A stretch of DNA of 64,000 nt from positions 1 through 64,000 of the forward strand of contig JAGCGK010000024.1 of the NCBI GenBank assembly GCA_017649645.1, given 5' to 3'. The notes under the pieces are model-generated. The model was not told the origin of the DNA. It made no database searches and was given only the letters and a program-made list of their open reading frames with translations. Both the position numbers and the translations under genes were made by a program. Shown here piece after piece: positions 43,770 to 55,050 of this stretch (within the stretch, counting starts at the first letter, position 1; the number at the start of each line of letters is the position of its first letter). The DNA is from Clostridiales bacterium (GTDB lineage Bacteria; Bacillota; Clostridia; Saccharofermentanales; Saccharofermentanaceae).

Positions 43770-44947
43770 ACGATACTCCTGCTTATATCATCAGCGACAA
43801 TAACAGAAGAACTCCATGCCCACTGAAGATTATATCCTCCGCAAGGACCGTCAACGTTTATAACTTCACCGCACACGTAAAGTCCCCTAACAAGCTTACT
43901 TTGGAGATTCTCATCAAGACATGAGAGCTTAACTCCTCCCCTTGTAACCTGTGCATTATCAAGCCCGTTCGTACCGGAAATATTGATGCTGAAGTCATGA
44001 AGTTCATCTATGAACTTATCGATCTCATTCTTGGAAATAAGCTTTTTGACTCCTATCCTTTTAAGGACAATATCAGTAAGGACTCCCGGCAATACGCCTG
44101 CTAGAGCATCTCTGGTACTTCTTTCGGAGAAATTAGCGATACAGCTTCGGATAATATCTTCGTCTCTGCCAATAAAATCCACAACAACAGTATTCTTACC
44201 TGTTTCCAGATATCTTGATAACTGCATTGTGCAGATACCTGAGATCCCGTAATCCGTAAACAGCAGTTCACCAGTCTCACTAGCCTTTTCATCGCCGTTA
44301 CAAACAAGTCTTATCGAACAATTAAATCTGTATCCGGATAAGACCTTCAGGTCTCTGTCAGATGTTTTAAGCTGAACCAATGAAGGAGATATCGGAACAA
44401 ATGAATCCTGTGGCATTAACGAAGCAAGGAGCTTATAACCGGAGCCGTCGCTTCCGGTATTAACATAACTCTTTCCGCCAGTAGCAATAATTATATTGGA
44501 TGCCGGGTATTCCTTATCGGAAGCGACAACAAAATGGTCGTCTTCTTTTCTTATTGAGTTAACTTTCGAATCGAAAACAAAGCATTCCTGAGGGATATAA
44601 AGCCTCAGAACATCAATGACCGCAGAACTCTTAAGCTCCCAAGGATAAACAAGTTCATCCTTGTTAACAGTCTTTAATCCCAATGTCTTCTCGAAAAAAT
44701 CGATAGTATCGATGACAGTAAAACGTGAAATAACAGAATCTAAAAGCTTAGGATCATCGGTAAAATACAGATTACTATCCAATTTCAAGTTGGTCAGATT
44801 GCAACGACCGTTACCGGTAACGGCAAGTTTCTTACCAGGTTTGGAATTAGAATCGAGAACAATGAAGTTTCTTAATCCTTTACTTACGAGCCTTGCGGCA
44901 CACATAAGACCGGCGCTTCCTGCTCCGATGATTACTGCATCGTACAT
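43766..44947 (-). CDS. HI0933/BaiN-like NAD(P)/FAD oxidoreductase
   Basis: A 393-residue flavoprotein: MYDAVIIGAGSAGLMCAARLVSKG is the Rossmann FAD loop, KLAVTGNGRCNLTN is the HI0933 signature, and VCGEVINVDGPCGGYNLQWAWSSS closes the FAD site. The family includes BaiN, which reduces bile acid intermediates, but most members have unknown substrates. The ATG follows the CYTH stop directly. Confidence 0.88.
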   Translation of the reverse strand: MYDAVIIGAGSAGLMCAARLVSKGLRNFIVLDSNSKPGKKLAVTGNGRCNLTNLKLDSNLYFTDDPKLLDSVISRFTVIDTIDFFEKTLGLKTVNKDELVYPWELKSSAVIDVLRLYIPQECFVFDSKVNSIRKEDDHFVVASDKEYPASNIIIATGGKSYVNTGSDGSGYKLLASLMPQDSFVPISPSLVQLKTSDRDLKVLSGYRFNCSIRLVCNGDEKASETGELLFTDYGISGICTMQLSRYLETGKNTVVVDFIGRDEDIIRSCIANFSERSTRDALAGVLPGVLTDIVLKRIGVKKLISKNEIDKFIDELHDFSINISGTNGLDNAQVTRGGVKLSCLDENLQSKLVRGLYVCGEVINVDGPCGGYNLQWAWSSSVIVADDISRSIV

Positions 44948-45607
44948 TTATTCCTCTTCTAAAAGCTTAAGGCAACGCTTGAATTTGCTGTCGTTAGAGA
45001 ACTCTGCATTTGTCTTGCTTACAATATAATTAGCCATATCCATAAGATCTACGACATCTCCTGAGATAAGCTCTAACTCAAGTTCACAAATAGGTTCACT
45101 CTTATCTCCGGCAGAAAGCTTACCTACATCAAAGCAGGCTTCCATCAAACTGTCTCCATAACCGAGTGTATAAACCGTTCTGTTGAACTTAGTCTTGCAC
45201 AAAGGCTCGAGGTCATCCTCCGTAATACCGTCAAGAGCTTCCATAAGGATGTCGGAAGGATCTTCACTTCTGGAGATACCATCAAGAAATTCCTCTTTGG
45301 AAAAAGACTTGGAAAAAGTCTTTACATTCCACTCATAACGCTGATGAAGTCCGTTATCGACCTTACCGCCAAGTTTGATGGTATGCTCATAAGTTTCCTC
45401 TTCTTCATCAGAATCAGAGATATTACGAACTCTAATAGAGCCGCCTCTTGAGATCATTCTTCTGTCCGGGGTATCGTAGTAAGTACTTGAAAGCTTAACA
45501 GCTTCCTGCTTCTCGTGTTCCATGCAGATGTTATAGAACCAGTCAGCATCAAGTATTCCAAAAAGTTCTTCTTCGCTTTTAAAAGCCAGTTTACATTCAG
45601 TTTCCAT
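44948..45607 (-). CDS. CYTH domain protein
   Basis: A 219-residue protein of the CYTH superfamily, the fold of class IV adenylate cyclases, thiamine triphosphatases and inorganic triphosphatases. The start ETECKLAF gives the ExExK signature at residues 2-6; Arg, Lys and Glu rich strands (RVRNIS, HTIKLGGKVDNGLHQRYEWNV, CELELELISGD) supply further ligands of the tunnel. Inorganic triphosphatase activity is the likeliest. It is the last gene of the run coming down from the ABC transporter. Confidence 0.85.
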   Translation of the reverse strand: METECKLAFKSEEELFGILDADWFYNICMEHEKQEAVKLSSTYYDTPDRRMISRGGSIRVRNISDSDEEEETYEHTIKLGGKVDNGLHQRYEWNVKTFSKSFSKEEFLDGISRSEDPSDILMEALDGITEDDLEPLCKTKFNRTVYTLGYGDSLMEACFDVGKLSAGDKSEPICELELELISGDVVDLMDMANYIVSKTNAEFSNDSKFKRCLKLLEEE

Positions 45608-45615
45608 AATAGTCC

Positions 45616-46758
45616 TTAGTAAGTATATGTATGAACTCCGCTAGTAGATACAACTGTGATCTTATCGTTGCCGACAAAACCTACTCTCAAAATATCCTCA
45701 TCAACGGATATATCAGAAATGACATCACCGTTGCTGCCAAACACAAATACTCTTCTGTCAACACTGATAACACACTTATCCTTAACAACGTTGAATGCGT
45801 TAACAGCAGTTCCTAAGAGTGAATCGTAAACGATATTATTTTTACTGTCAATAACAGCCAGTTTATTTACCTGTCCGACACCGTCGGAATAGATGATGAA
45901 GAGGTTATCATCAACTCCGAAAACATAATTAATGGAAGCATATGACACGTTCAAAGCCGAGAAGGAATCTCCGACAACTGTGTATGCACTGTCGCTTCCG
46001 AAGATAAGGAATCTGTCTCCACAATAAACTATCGAAGACAATATATCGTTCTTGTCTGTCGAGAATATCGCATAATCGGATGCAACATATTTATTGTTAT
46101 CCTTACTGATAGACAGGAGCTTAACAAATGGTTCGAGTACGGCACCGTTAGTGTTAAGCGTAGTGATAGCTAGCACGGAGGAATCATTATTGAACTTGAC
46201 GGATACAGGATATCCCGAATCTCTTGATATCCACTTATTTGATACATAGTCTCCCTCAGGAGTTGCAATAAGTATCTGACCGTAGGCGTCTTCGCTATCA
46301 AGGATGACAGATGCAAAACCGTCATCAGAAACAGTTGCACCTTTTACTTTATCTGCAGTTGATTTTGCATATATCTGATGCTCTAAGTCATACATCGAAA
46401 AGGCATATCCATCAAGATCACCGACCAAAACCTGATCTTTTCCGAAAACACAGAACGGATTTGTATAACTTACTGAATAACTATATGCTTCGTTTCCGGA
46501 CAATGTAAGATAAGCAACACGATCATTTGTTACTTTTAGGACACCGTCTCCGAATGGATAGAACTTCTGAGCTTCAGCAAATTCGCAGGAAAAACCGGAC
46601 TGTGCAGAAAGCCTTACTGAACTGTCTGCACCCTCAAGAGATGACTGCTTTTTCGAAATAAAATATAGTAAGACACTAGCAGCGATGATGATAAGCAAGA
46701 ATATGATCATCGCAACAATCAGTTTATTTTTTATTGATTTCCCTTCGTCCATTATCAT
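45616..46758 (-). CDS. Membrane-anchored DUF5711-like beta-propeller protein
   Basis: A 380-residue protein with an N-terminal membrane helix (about 12-34) and an extracytoplasmic part made of repeated short beta segments (for example YSYSVSYTNPFCVFGKDQVLVGDLDGYAFSMYD-like units) resembling a beta-propeller. It fits the DUF5711 family, of unknown function, but this match is by recollection. The start overlaps the DUF4340 gene as ATGA; a second ATG two codons later is also possible. Confidence 0.65.
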   Translation of the reverse strand: MIMDEGKSIKNKLIVAMIIFLLIIIAASVLLYFISKKQSSLEGADSSVRLSAQSGFSCEFAEAQKFYPFGDGVLKVTNDRVAYLTLSGNEAYSYSVSYTNPFCVFGKDQVLVGDLDGYAFSMYDLEHQIYAKSTADKVKGATVSDDGFASVILDSEDAYGQILIATPEGDYVSNKWISRDSGYPVSVKFNNDSSVLAITTLNTNGAVLEPFVKLLSISKDNNKYVASDYAIFSTDKNDILSSIVYCGDRFLIFGSDSAYTVVGDSFSALNVSYASINYVFGVDDNLFIIYSDGVGQVNKLAVIDSKNNIVYDSLLGTAVNAFNVVKDKCVISVDRRVFVFGSNGDVISDISVDEDILRVGFVGNDKITVVSTSGVHTYTY

Positions 46759-48203
46759 TCCCCGGCAGGTATATCATATATTCCATTTAGGTTATCATTA
46801 ATTGCTGTAGTAAGCAAATCATAAGCACCCAAAATTCCATATGCATACGTATCAGTTCCGCCATTTTTGAACAATTCATTAGCATATACGAAGAAACCTG
46901 TATATTCGTCATTCTTCATAACATAATATGATGATTCGTCTCTTTGGATAAAGGTAAGAACATCATTAGTGAAGTCTTTATTGAAGTATTTGATAGTCAA
47001 TACAGGACTGCCCTGAGGCACTGCATCAGGTTCAATATCACCGATCTTAAGAAGTGCCATCGACTCAAAGAATATAGCGGCATAGCATCTTCCTGAAGAA
47101 CTGAATATCTTAGCATCACGTCCATCAAGGAATACCTGAGCATCATCAGAGGATATGGAATCCGTAGCGGTAATATCAAACGTGAATTCAAGATCCTCAT
47201 ATTGACCGATAATCTTTTTAACTGTACCGACATTTGTAGAATATACATAGTTACCGATAAGATCCTTGGTAGGATATGTCAAGTTCTCGATCTGCTGGGA
47301 ACTGATCATAAAATAGTTGTCACTGACGGATCCGTAACCATAGAAAACGTCATCCTTCATATCAGACAGATAAATATCCTTAGAAGAACCATCCTTCATG
47401 ACAAAACTCAAATGATAACTAGGATCATCAAGACCGACTTCTTTCTTCTTTTCATCATCAAGTTCAACAAAAGAAGAAATCTCAAGATCCTTGATACCTG
47501 TAAGCAAAAGATTGAGATTATCGCCTGAATCAACTACGACAGGCTCGACTATGTTAAATCCATAACCGGAGTCCGTCTCTTCAGGAATGATAGTAAATGG
47601 ATAATCGTCAGTTTTTCTGTCCAAAATTATCTTCTCGACCTTGGAATAATCAATACCAAGCTTTACAGAACTATAGAAATTGATGTAATCATATTCACAG
47701 ACAGCCTTTTTGACCGTCGTGATCATATAGATGCCATCCATGTTATCGACTGTAACATAACAGTTGGATGCATCATATGCATCATTACCCAGAGTAATTA
47801 CCCTTACACTTCCGTCGTTAGCAGTTATGTTGATCTTATAAAGGTAATTATCTGCCAGACCATAGTCTTCTAGATTTGGAGAATCAACATTCAATTTTGA
47901 TGTAGCTTTAAAATCCAGTACCATCGAAAGGAAAAGATTTATAGCATCATCAGAATAGCTCATTGAAGGATCTGAACCCTCAATAGTCCATTTATTGCTG
48001 TTGTTTGAAAGGACAAGATCATCTTTGTCCTTTCTCTCTATCTGAACTTTACTGACATCCTCAGGTTTATACAATACCAACTGATAATCCTGAGTCACCT
48101 CTTCTTCATTATCCTTAGGTTTAACGATTATAACTATTACGACAACTATAATCAGCGCCAAAAGAATAGCTAAAGGTATAAGAAGATTCTTTAAAGATTT
48201 CAT
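46755..48203 (-). CDS. DUF4340 domain membrane protein
   Basis: A 482-residue protein starting MKSLKNLLIPLAILLALIIVVVIVIIVKPK, a membrane helix with the rest outside. The extracytoplasmic part has repeated DUF4340-like units (ADVSKVQIE, SKLNVDSPNLEDYGLADNYLYKINIT, EVGLDDPSYHLSFVMKDGSSKDIYLSD). DUF4340 proteins commonly accompany Gld-type ABC operons. The ATG at 48203 has CGGAGC upstream; a 17-codon extension overlaps the previous gene and is rejected. Confidence 0.8.
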   Translation of the reverse strand: MKSLKNLLIPLAILLALIIVVVIVIIVKPKDNEEEVTQDYQLVLYKPEDVSKVQIERKDKDDLVLSNNSNKWTIEGSDPSMSYSDDAINLFLSMVLDFKATSKLNVDSPNLEDYGLADNYLYKINITANDGSVRVITLGNDAYDASNCYVTVDNMDGIYMITTVKKAVCEYDYINFYSSVKLGIDYSKVEKIILDRKTDDYPFTIIPEETDSGYGFNIVEPVVVDSGDNLNLLLTGIKDLEISSFVELDDEKKKEVGLDDPSYHLSFVMKDGSSKDIYLSDMKDDVFYGYGSVSDNYFMISSQQIENLTYPTKDLIGNYVYSTNVGTVKKIIGQYEDLEFTFDITATDSISSDDAQVFLDGRDAKIFSSSGRCYAAIFFESMALLKIGDIEPDAVPQGSPVLTIKYFNKDFTNDVLTFIQRDESSYYVMKNDEYTGFFVYANELFKNGGTDTYAYGILGAYDLLTTAINDNLNGIYDIPAGE

Positions 48204-48216
48204 ATAATGCTCCGTA

Positions 48217-49725
48217 TTACAAGCGAGATCTTCTGTAGTATACAACCCAGGCAATAAAGATAAATACCATAGGTATACCTACAAGGAATATGATACTGAT
48301 CGCGCTTACTGAATTCTGGTTTACTCGAGCTTGATCAATAGCAAAACTGTTAATATCCTTAGCAGGAATAGTGTACTGATCTTCGCTGATAGAAATATGA
48401 CTAAGTAATGTACGCAAGAACTGCATGTTTTCACTGTTGCTGCCAAAATAAGTCAACACATTATCATTCGTGAAATATTCAGATCCGAAAACAAAGACAT
48501 TTATCGGACGATCCATTCCTTCAGAATAAGCGACCATAGCAACGTTACTTGCACCGGCCACCTCATACAAAGGATCACCGTTTTCATCAAAATCATTGAG
48601 ATGAACCAGGGAAACTGAATCAGATGACTGAGCAATAGGCTTTGTAACAATACCGCTTACGTCAGCACCATAATGAACAATATTTCTTGGATATCTGCAG
48701 ATAATAAAACCTGATGAGTTATTAGCAGCGAATGTATCAACAAGTTGAGCTTTGCTTGTACCGGATTCTGAATCCAATATGTAACCCGGATCATTTTCCC
48801 AGATACATCTATGCTCAATGGCAAGATTTACTTCGTTCAAAACATTGTTCAGGTGAGGATAACTTTCTGCTGAGTTCTCAGCTCCAAAGCTGACGGAAAC
48901 TATAATGTTACAAGGTTTTTCACCTCTCCAAATATATTCTTTAATTGCTTCCTGTACCTTTTCGGAAATATCAGCATTTGGATTCAAGATAAAGAGCATA
49001 TTACAGTCAGCCGGAATCTTAAAATCCTGAGTATTTACGGAAAGGTCTTCACATTCAACGTTCATTGACATAAGGATACTGCTGATCACTTCATGAGAAG
49101 ATCCCTGAATATCCGTAAGGAAGTAAGCCTTTTCAGTACTCTCCGTAGTTACATAGAAAATACTGTTAACAAAGGCTGACTCTGTTTTGTTTGATGTAGG
49201 ATAAGGGTTTCCCTCTGAATCATAATTAAGAGAGAAACAATCAGTTAAAGGATGAACGAATCTGGTCTTTCCGTTACAACTGACAGCGAACTGACCCATT
49301 CTGTTGGTACGGATATCTGTAAGCTGATCAGGATCAAGCTCATTAATGATCGTAGGATCGTTATTTGGATCTACATATTCAACAGAAATCTTATCGCCTG
49401 CATATACATCCATCGAATTAAGCATCGGGATAATATACTCGAAGTTCGTTCCTTCCAAAGATCCGGTCGGTTCGTCAAACAAGCCTACGATCCTGACCTT
49501 CTTATCATCCGGAATATTATCAATAAATTTCTTTGTTTCCTCAGAAATGGAATTCTGAGAATTGGAAGACATATCAAAGGACAAAGCCTTATCAAGTGTC
49601 AGATATAAAAGGATATTCAACACCAAAATGATAGCAAATAAGATTACAACCGAGCCAATAGAGAATACTTTAAGGTTAGCTGCTCTCTTATCCGTAATTA
49701 ATTTCTTAGATGATTTATTAGACAT
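48217..49725 (-). CDS. GldG-like ABC transporter-associated membrane protein
   Basis: A 502-residue protein with an N-terminal membrane helix (about 18-44), a large extracytoplasmic domain and a C-terminal helix (about 475-497) ending in the basic YYRRSRL. The domain has the GldG pattern of a degenerate Rossmann-like fold (KVRIVGLFDEPTGSL, DKISVEYVDPNNDPTIINEL, DIQGSSHEVISSILMSMNVECEDL). In Bacteroidetes GldG belongs to a gliding/ABC complex; Gram-positive relatives probably handle envelope export. GGAGG precedes the ATG. Confidence 0.82.
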   Translation of the reverse strand: MSNKSSKKLITDKRAANLKVFSIGSVVILFAIILVLNILLYLTLDKALSFDMSSNSQNSISEETKKFIDNIPDDKKVRIVGLFDEPTGSLEGTNFEYIIPMLNSMDVYAGDKISVEYVDPNNDPTIINELDPDQLTDIRTNRMGQFAVSCNGKTRFVHPLTDCFSLNYDSEGNPYPTSNKTESAFVNSIFYVTTESTEKAYFLTDIQGSSHEVISSILMSMNVECEDLSVNTQDFKIPADCNMLFILNPNADISEKVQEAIKEYIWRGEKPCNIIVSVSFGAENSAESYPHLNNVLNEVNLAIEHRCIWENDPGYILDSESGTSKAQLVDTFAANNSSGFIICRYPRNIVHYGADVSGIVTKPIAQSSDSVSLVHLNDFDENGDPLYEVAGASNVAMVAYSEGMDRPINVFVFGSEYFTNDNVLTYFGSNSENMQFLRTLLSHISISEDQYTIPAKDINSFAIDQARVNQNSVSAISIIFLVGIPMVFIFIAWVVYYRRSRL

Positions 49726-49743
49726 TTAATACCACCTCCACTA

Positions 49744-50514
49744 TTACGCCTGAGACCAGCGTTTCTTTTCGAGCATCCTGTATGTAAGGAAGAGGAAGAA
49801 GAAAGCAAAGCTCAAACAATAAATGATAGAAACTACATTAAGGATATGTAGGTTTGTGGTATTGATCCTGTTCATAGGATCAAGCCAATTGAATGCATTA
49901 ATGATCCCATTTCTTACAGAAGTAATCGTATTATTTGTCGGTTTTCCGAAGATTCCCATGAGAGAAATAATACCGGAAGACAAGAAAGAACCGATAGTCG
50001 GTAAGAGCTGGATAATAAGGATAAATACAAAGGATACTATCGCAGAGATGATCTGGCTATCAGAGATCGATGAAGCGAAAATACCGATGGCGACATACAA
50101 AAATACCATGCAGAAGAATATTATCGTCGCAGATAAGACAGATAATCCGATAACACCGCCATACATCTTAGTTACAATTATCTGAACTATGATCGTCGAA
50201 TAGAAAACCCCGAAAAGGCTGACAGCAGCTAAGTACTTGCCGAGAACGACCTTATAAAGCGGGATCGGAGCCGTATAGTATATAACATCCGTTCCCCTTT
50301 TCTTATCTTCAGAAAGAAGTCCCATTGTAACAATAGGGATCAGGATAAGGAAGAAACTGCAAAGTCTGATTATTATACTTGTCATGTTGATCGAAGCTAC
50401 CTTAAAGGCTGAAGTAAACATAAAGCCTGAAAGGAATGCAAAAAGTGCAAAACCGATATAACCGACAGGAGATTTGAAATAGGAAAGAAATTCTCTTTTG
50501 AAAACTGCCAACAT
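49744..50514 (-). CDS. ABC-2 type transporter permease (GldF-like)
   Basis: A 256-residue protein with six membrane helices starting MLAVFKREFLSYFKSPVGYIGFALFAFLSGF, the typical ABC-2 permease opening. The YTAPIPLYKVVLGKYLAAVSLFG segment is the conserved coupling loop of GldF/NosY-like permeases. It is paired with the ATPase upstream (50528) and the GldG-like protein downstream. AGGG lies just before its ATG. Confidence 0.85.
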   Translation of the reverse strand: MLAVFKREFLSYFKSPVGYIGFALFAFLSGFMFTSAFKVASINMTSIIIRLCSFFLILIPIVTMGLLSEDKKRGTDVIYYTAPIPLYKVVLGKYLAAVSLFGVFYSTIIVQIIVTKMYGGVIGLSVLSATIIFFCMVFLYVAIGIFASSISDSQIISAIVSFVFILIIQLLPTIGSFLSSGIISLMGIFGKPTNNTITSVRNGIINAFNWLDPMNRINTTNLHILNVVSIIYCLSFAFFFLFLTYRMLEKKRWSQA

Positions 50515-50527
50515 AATAAACCCTCCA

Positions 50528-51463
50528 TTAAACTTCCTGAGTGATACTCAGGAACACTTCTTCAAGAGAAGCCTCGAGAGATCTCATCTCGATAATAGGA
50601 CAATTAAGCTTAGCCATTGTATAGAAAACAGAAGTTCTGACATCATTGTCGTTAACGACTGTCAACTCAACCTGACCAACTTCCGGATTCTTGGACTCTC
50701 TAATGAAGGAATCCTTTACACCCGGAATAGCTCTTAATGTATTGCTTACAGTCTTAGGGTCACCTCTGAAAGCAACGAGAAGCTTGGATGTTTCCTTGAG
50801 TTTGTTTGAAATTCCGTCCAAAGAATCAATAGCAGCAACTTTTCCCTTGTTGATGATAACTACTCGGTCACAGACTGCCTGTATCTCTGAAAGAATATGA
50901 GAACTGATTATGATCGTATGATTCTTGGCAAGAAGCCTAATAAGCTTACGGATCTCACGGATCTGATTAGGATCAAGGCCGACCGTAGGCTCATCAAGAA
51001 TGAGTATCTCAGGATTTCCTACCATAGCCTGAGCGATACCGACACGCTGCTTATAACCTTTTGAAAGATTCTTGATCAGTCTGTCAGCTACATCGACGAT
51101 CTTAACAAGTGCCATTATCTTGGCAAGATGAGAAGCTCTGTCCTTAGACGGAACTCCCTTCATATCACACATAAAGTTCAGATATTCAACTACTGTCATA
51201 TCCAAATAAAGCGGTGGAAGCTCAGGAAGATATCCGATGGATTTCTTAGCAAGTTCCGGTTCCTCCAGGATATCATGACCGTTTATAACGACCGATCCGG
51301 ATGAAGAGGACAAATATCCAGTAATAATATTCATCGTTGTTGATTTACCTGCACCGTTAGGTCCAAGAAATCCTAATACCTCACCTTTATTAACGGTAAA
51401 TGATATTCCGTTAACTGCTACTTTTTTTCCGTAACGCTTAACAAGATTCTTTATCTCAATCAT
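50528..51463 (-). CDS. ABC transporter ATP-binding protein (GldA-like)
   Basis: A 311-residue ATPase. Walker A is GPNGAGKS (35-42), the signature reads NLSKGYKQRVGIAQ near 133, Walker B is ILILDEPTVGLD, and the switch His is in IIISSHILSE. It drives the permease at 49744. GGAGGG precedes the ATG. It is the first gene of the Gld-like operon; a TATAAT lies in the 67-base gap upstream but a clear -35 was not found. Confidence 0.92.
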   Translation of the reverse strand: MIEIKNLVKRYGKKVAVNGISFTVNKGEVLGFLGPNGAGKSTTMNIITGYLSSSSGSVVINGHDILEEPELAKKSIGYLPELPPLYLDMTVVEYLNFMCDMKGVPSKDRASHLAKIMALVKIVDVADRLIKNLSKGYKQRVGIAQAMVGNPEILILDEPTVGLDPNQIREIRKLIRLLAKNHTIIISSHILSEIQAVCDRVVIINKGKVAAIDSLDGISNKLKETSKLLVAFRGDPKTVSNTLRAIPGVKDSFIRESKNPEVGQVELTVVNDNDVRTSVFYTMAKLNCPIIEMRSLEASLEEVFLSITQEV

Positions 51464-51530
51464 TATTTGCCCTCCAGATTAAAGACATTCGTATATTATA
51501 ATATAAAACCTCAACATTTAAAAATTCTTG

Positions 51531-52298
51531 TTATCTGCATTTAAAAATAAAAACTTTTGTTCCGTCTTCTTTATAACCATAGATCATATTAAAGCCGTCT
51601 TCATTGGAATGATAAATATCCACTTTCTCACCGCTTAAGACTTCAGCATGGTAATTTATGTCAAACTTTTTGACTGAAGTAAGATCAACTCCGAGTTTAA
51701 ACAGAGCATCGTAAGCCCATGCAATATACCTTGTGTTGTTTACATGGTCATTATGATCCAACTCAGAATAATCCGCGAACTTAGTTATTACCGGGGAACC
51801 CAAGTAATCAATATCATTAGGAAATCTGAGCTTTGGTGCGTTATATTCCAAAGCCAGCCTGTTCCACTGAGGATCCAAGATCTTGCCCTCAGTCCGATCT
51901 TTGAAGACCTCATCAACCTGATTTGGTCTAACCGGACTATGGTTCTCATCATTTGCAACTATCCACTCCGAACATGCCCTTCCGATCTCTCTTTCCTCTT
52001 TATCGAAAACGGCATAATCCCTGCGCCAGAATACACCCCTGGTACCACAACCCCAGGTTCGTATCTTAAAGTCTTCCTTCCAAGCCGGAAATCTGTCCAT
52101 CTCAACAGACATTCTGAGAATAATCCAGCAAAAGCCGTTTTCTTTAAGAGACGGAGTATCCATTCCGTAATCAGTTACACCATCTTCGGCAACTTCCTGA
52201 AAATCACCGGTAAGCACCGATGGAAATATCAGATCATTACGTGAACACTCATGGCATTCAACGGTGAAATTTCTTTCGGTAAAATTTGGAAAACTCAT
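51531..52298 (-). CDS. Acyl-ACP thioesterase
   Basis: A 255-residue double hot-dog fold protein of the acyl-ACP thioesterase family. The second half has LDHNDHVNNTRYIAWAYDAL, holding the catalytic Asn/His-type residues of the plant and bacterial enzymes, and the first half has FKIRTWGCGTRGVFWRRDY. It releases free fatty acids from acyl carrier protein. No fatty-acid synthesis gene is adjacent. It overlaps the upstream gene as ATGA. Confidence 0.88.
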   Translation of the reverse strand: MSFPNFTERNFTVECHECSRNDLIFPSVLTGDFQEVAEDGVTDYGMDTPSLKENGFCWIILRMSVEMDRFPAWKEDFKIRTWGCGTRGVFWRRDYAVFDKEEREIGRACSEWIVANDENHSPVRPNQVDEVFKDRTEGKILDPQWNRLALEYNAPKLRFPNDIDYLGSPVITKFADYSELDHNDHVNNTRYIAWAYDALFKLGVDLTSVKKFDINYHAEVLSGEKVDIYHSNEDGFNMIYGYKEDGTKVFIFKCR

Positions 52299-52861
52299 TC
52301 TTCATCTTCCTTCTTTTCAACTATTCTCATAAACTGAGTATTTCTGGGATTATACCTTCTAAAGGCCTTATACATCTTATCTTGGAACTCAAAGACAACT
52401 ATGTACTTGATTCCGTCTGACTCAACAAAACAGTACCAATTTGAATCTGTTCTTTCAAAGTCTTTATATCTGGTAGCATTCAGATGCAATGATGCTTCTT
52501 TGTAATCACTGTCAAAATTATCACCTGTAACAGGAGCGATCCTTTTGCATTCTTTTATATTAAAATCTGCCAAAAGTTCTCTTTTAGTCTCTCCGAGGAT
52601 CCTTGATACAGTAAAGTTATCATTGGTAATTGATGTCTCATATTCGACATTCTGTCTCCTGTTTATCAAAAAACACAGGAATCCGAGTCCAAAAGAAATA
52701 ACACCCGTAAAGAATATTACGTTTAATCCTAATAAGATCGGGATAACATTTATGAACACAATAAGGACAATACAAAGCGCAATGCTACATACCGTAAATA
52801 AAGAATTAGCAGCGTTTCTTTCCCTTTTTACAAAGTTCTCTACATATATATCGTCAATCAA
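52295..52861 (-). CDS. Small two-helix membrane protein (DUF6106-like)
   Basis: A 188-residue protein with two membrane helices (about 20-44 and 48-68) and a soluble C-terminal domain ending in acidic KKEDEE. It resembles the clostridial DUF6106 family, a match made by recollection; function unknown. The start is TTG at 52861, placed nine bases after GGGAG; no better ATG exists. It precedes the thioesterase by a four-base overlap, suggesting joint expression. Confidence 0.65.
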   Translation of the reverse strand: MIDDIYVENFVKRERNAANSLFTVCSIALCIVLIVFINVIPILLGLNVIFFTGVISFGLGFLCFLINRRQNVEYETSITNDNFTVSRILGETKRELLADFNIKECKRIAPVTGDNFDSDYKEASLHLNATRYKDFERTDSNWYCFVESDGIKYIVVFEFQDKMYKAFRRYNPRNTQFMRIVEKKEDEE

Positions 52862-52949
52862 TTCAATAGTCTCCCATCATTAACATCTTTCGTATATTAA
52901 CATAACATCATATAACCATAAACTCAAAATATGTTAACAAACTTTTAAT

Positions 52950-52987
52950 AAAAAGAGGTCATTCCGCTATGCGGAACAACCTCTTTA
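52950..52987 (-). terminator. Terminator after groEL
   Basis: A stem formed by AAAGAGGT and ACCTCTTT with an inner TTCCGC/GCGGAA pair is followed on the minus strand by TTTTTATT. It closes the groES-groEL unit. Confidence 0.88.
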
Positions 52988-53003
52988 GGGTAAAAATCAA
53001 AGA

Positions 53004-54620
<1,617 letters not shown>

Positions 54621-54640
54621 TTATATCACTCCTTATATGA

Positions 54641-54925
54641 TTATTCTACGATAGCAAGAATATCATCCTGACGAACAATGATGATCTCTTCTCCGTCGAT
54701 CTTTGCTGTAGTACCTGCGTAATCACGAACGATTACCTTCTGGCCCTTTTTAACTTCCATCTTTATCTCAACACCATCAACAATTCCACCAGGGCCAACT
54801 GCGATGATCTCAGCAATCTGAGGTTTCTCCTGTGCACTAGAAGTAAGAACGATACCGCTCTTGGTTGTCTCTTCTGCCTGAAGCTTCTTAATAACTACCT
54901 TATCTCCTAAAGGCTTAACTGTCAT
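54641..54925 (-). CDS. groES: Co-chaperonin GroES
   Basis: The 94-residue lid of GroEL. It begins MTVKPLGDKVVIKK and contains the mobile loop TTKSGIVLTSSAQEKPQIAEIIAVGPG and the KVIVRDYAGT block. A GGGAGGTCATGCAGT leader precedes the ATG, with the CIRCE element 31 bases upstream. Confidence 0.97.
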   Translation of the reverse strand: MTVKPLGDKVVIKKLQAEETTKSGIVLTSSAQEKPQIAEIIAVGPGGIVDGVEIKMEVKKGQKVIVRDYAGTTAKIDGEEIIIVRQDDILAIVE

Positions 54926-54955
54926 ACTGCATGACCTCCCTTTGAAAATCTTAGA

Positions 54956-54982
54956 TTAGCACTCATGTGCTCCGAGTGCCAA
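54956..54982 (-). promoter_or_regulatory. CIRCE operator (HrcA binding site)
   Basis: The two arms TTAGCACTC (54956-54964) and GAGTGCCAA (54974-54982) match the CIRCE consensus with its nine-base spacer, with one mismatch in the second arm. HrcA binding here represses groESL until heat or misfolding stress. The hrcA gene is not in the window. Confidence 0.96.
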
Positions 54983-54989
54983 CGCAAAT

Positions 54990-55018
54990 AATATAACCCT
55001 AGAAAAATATGATGTCAA
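54990..55018 (-). promoter_or_regulatory. groESL sigma-A promoter
   Basis: On the minus strand a perfect TTGACA (55013-55018) and TATATT (54990-54995) are 17 bases apart. The CIRCE element begins eight bases after the -10, so HrcA would block initiation. Confidence 0.9.
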
Positions 55019-55050
55019 TACGAATATCAAAAAAAGTCAAAAAGTATTTT

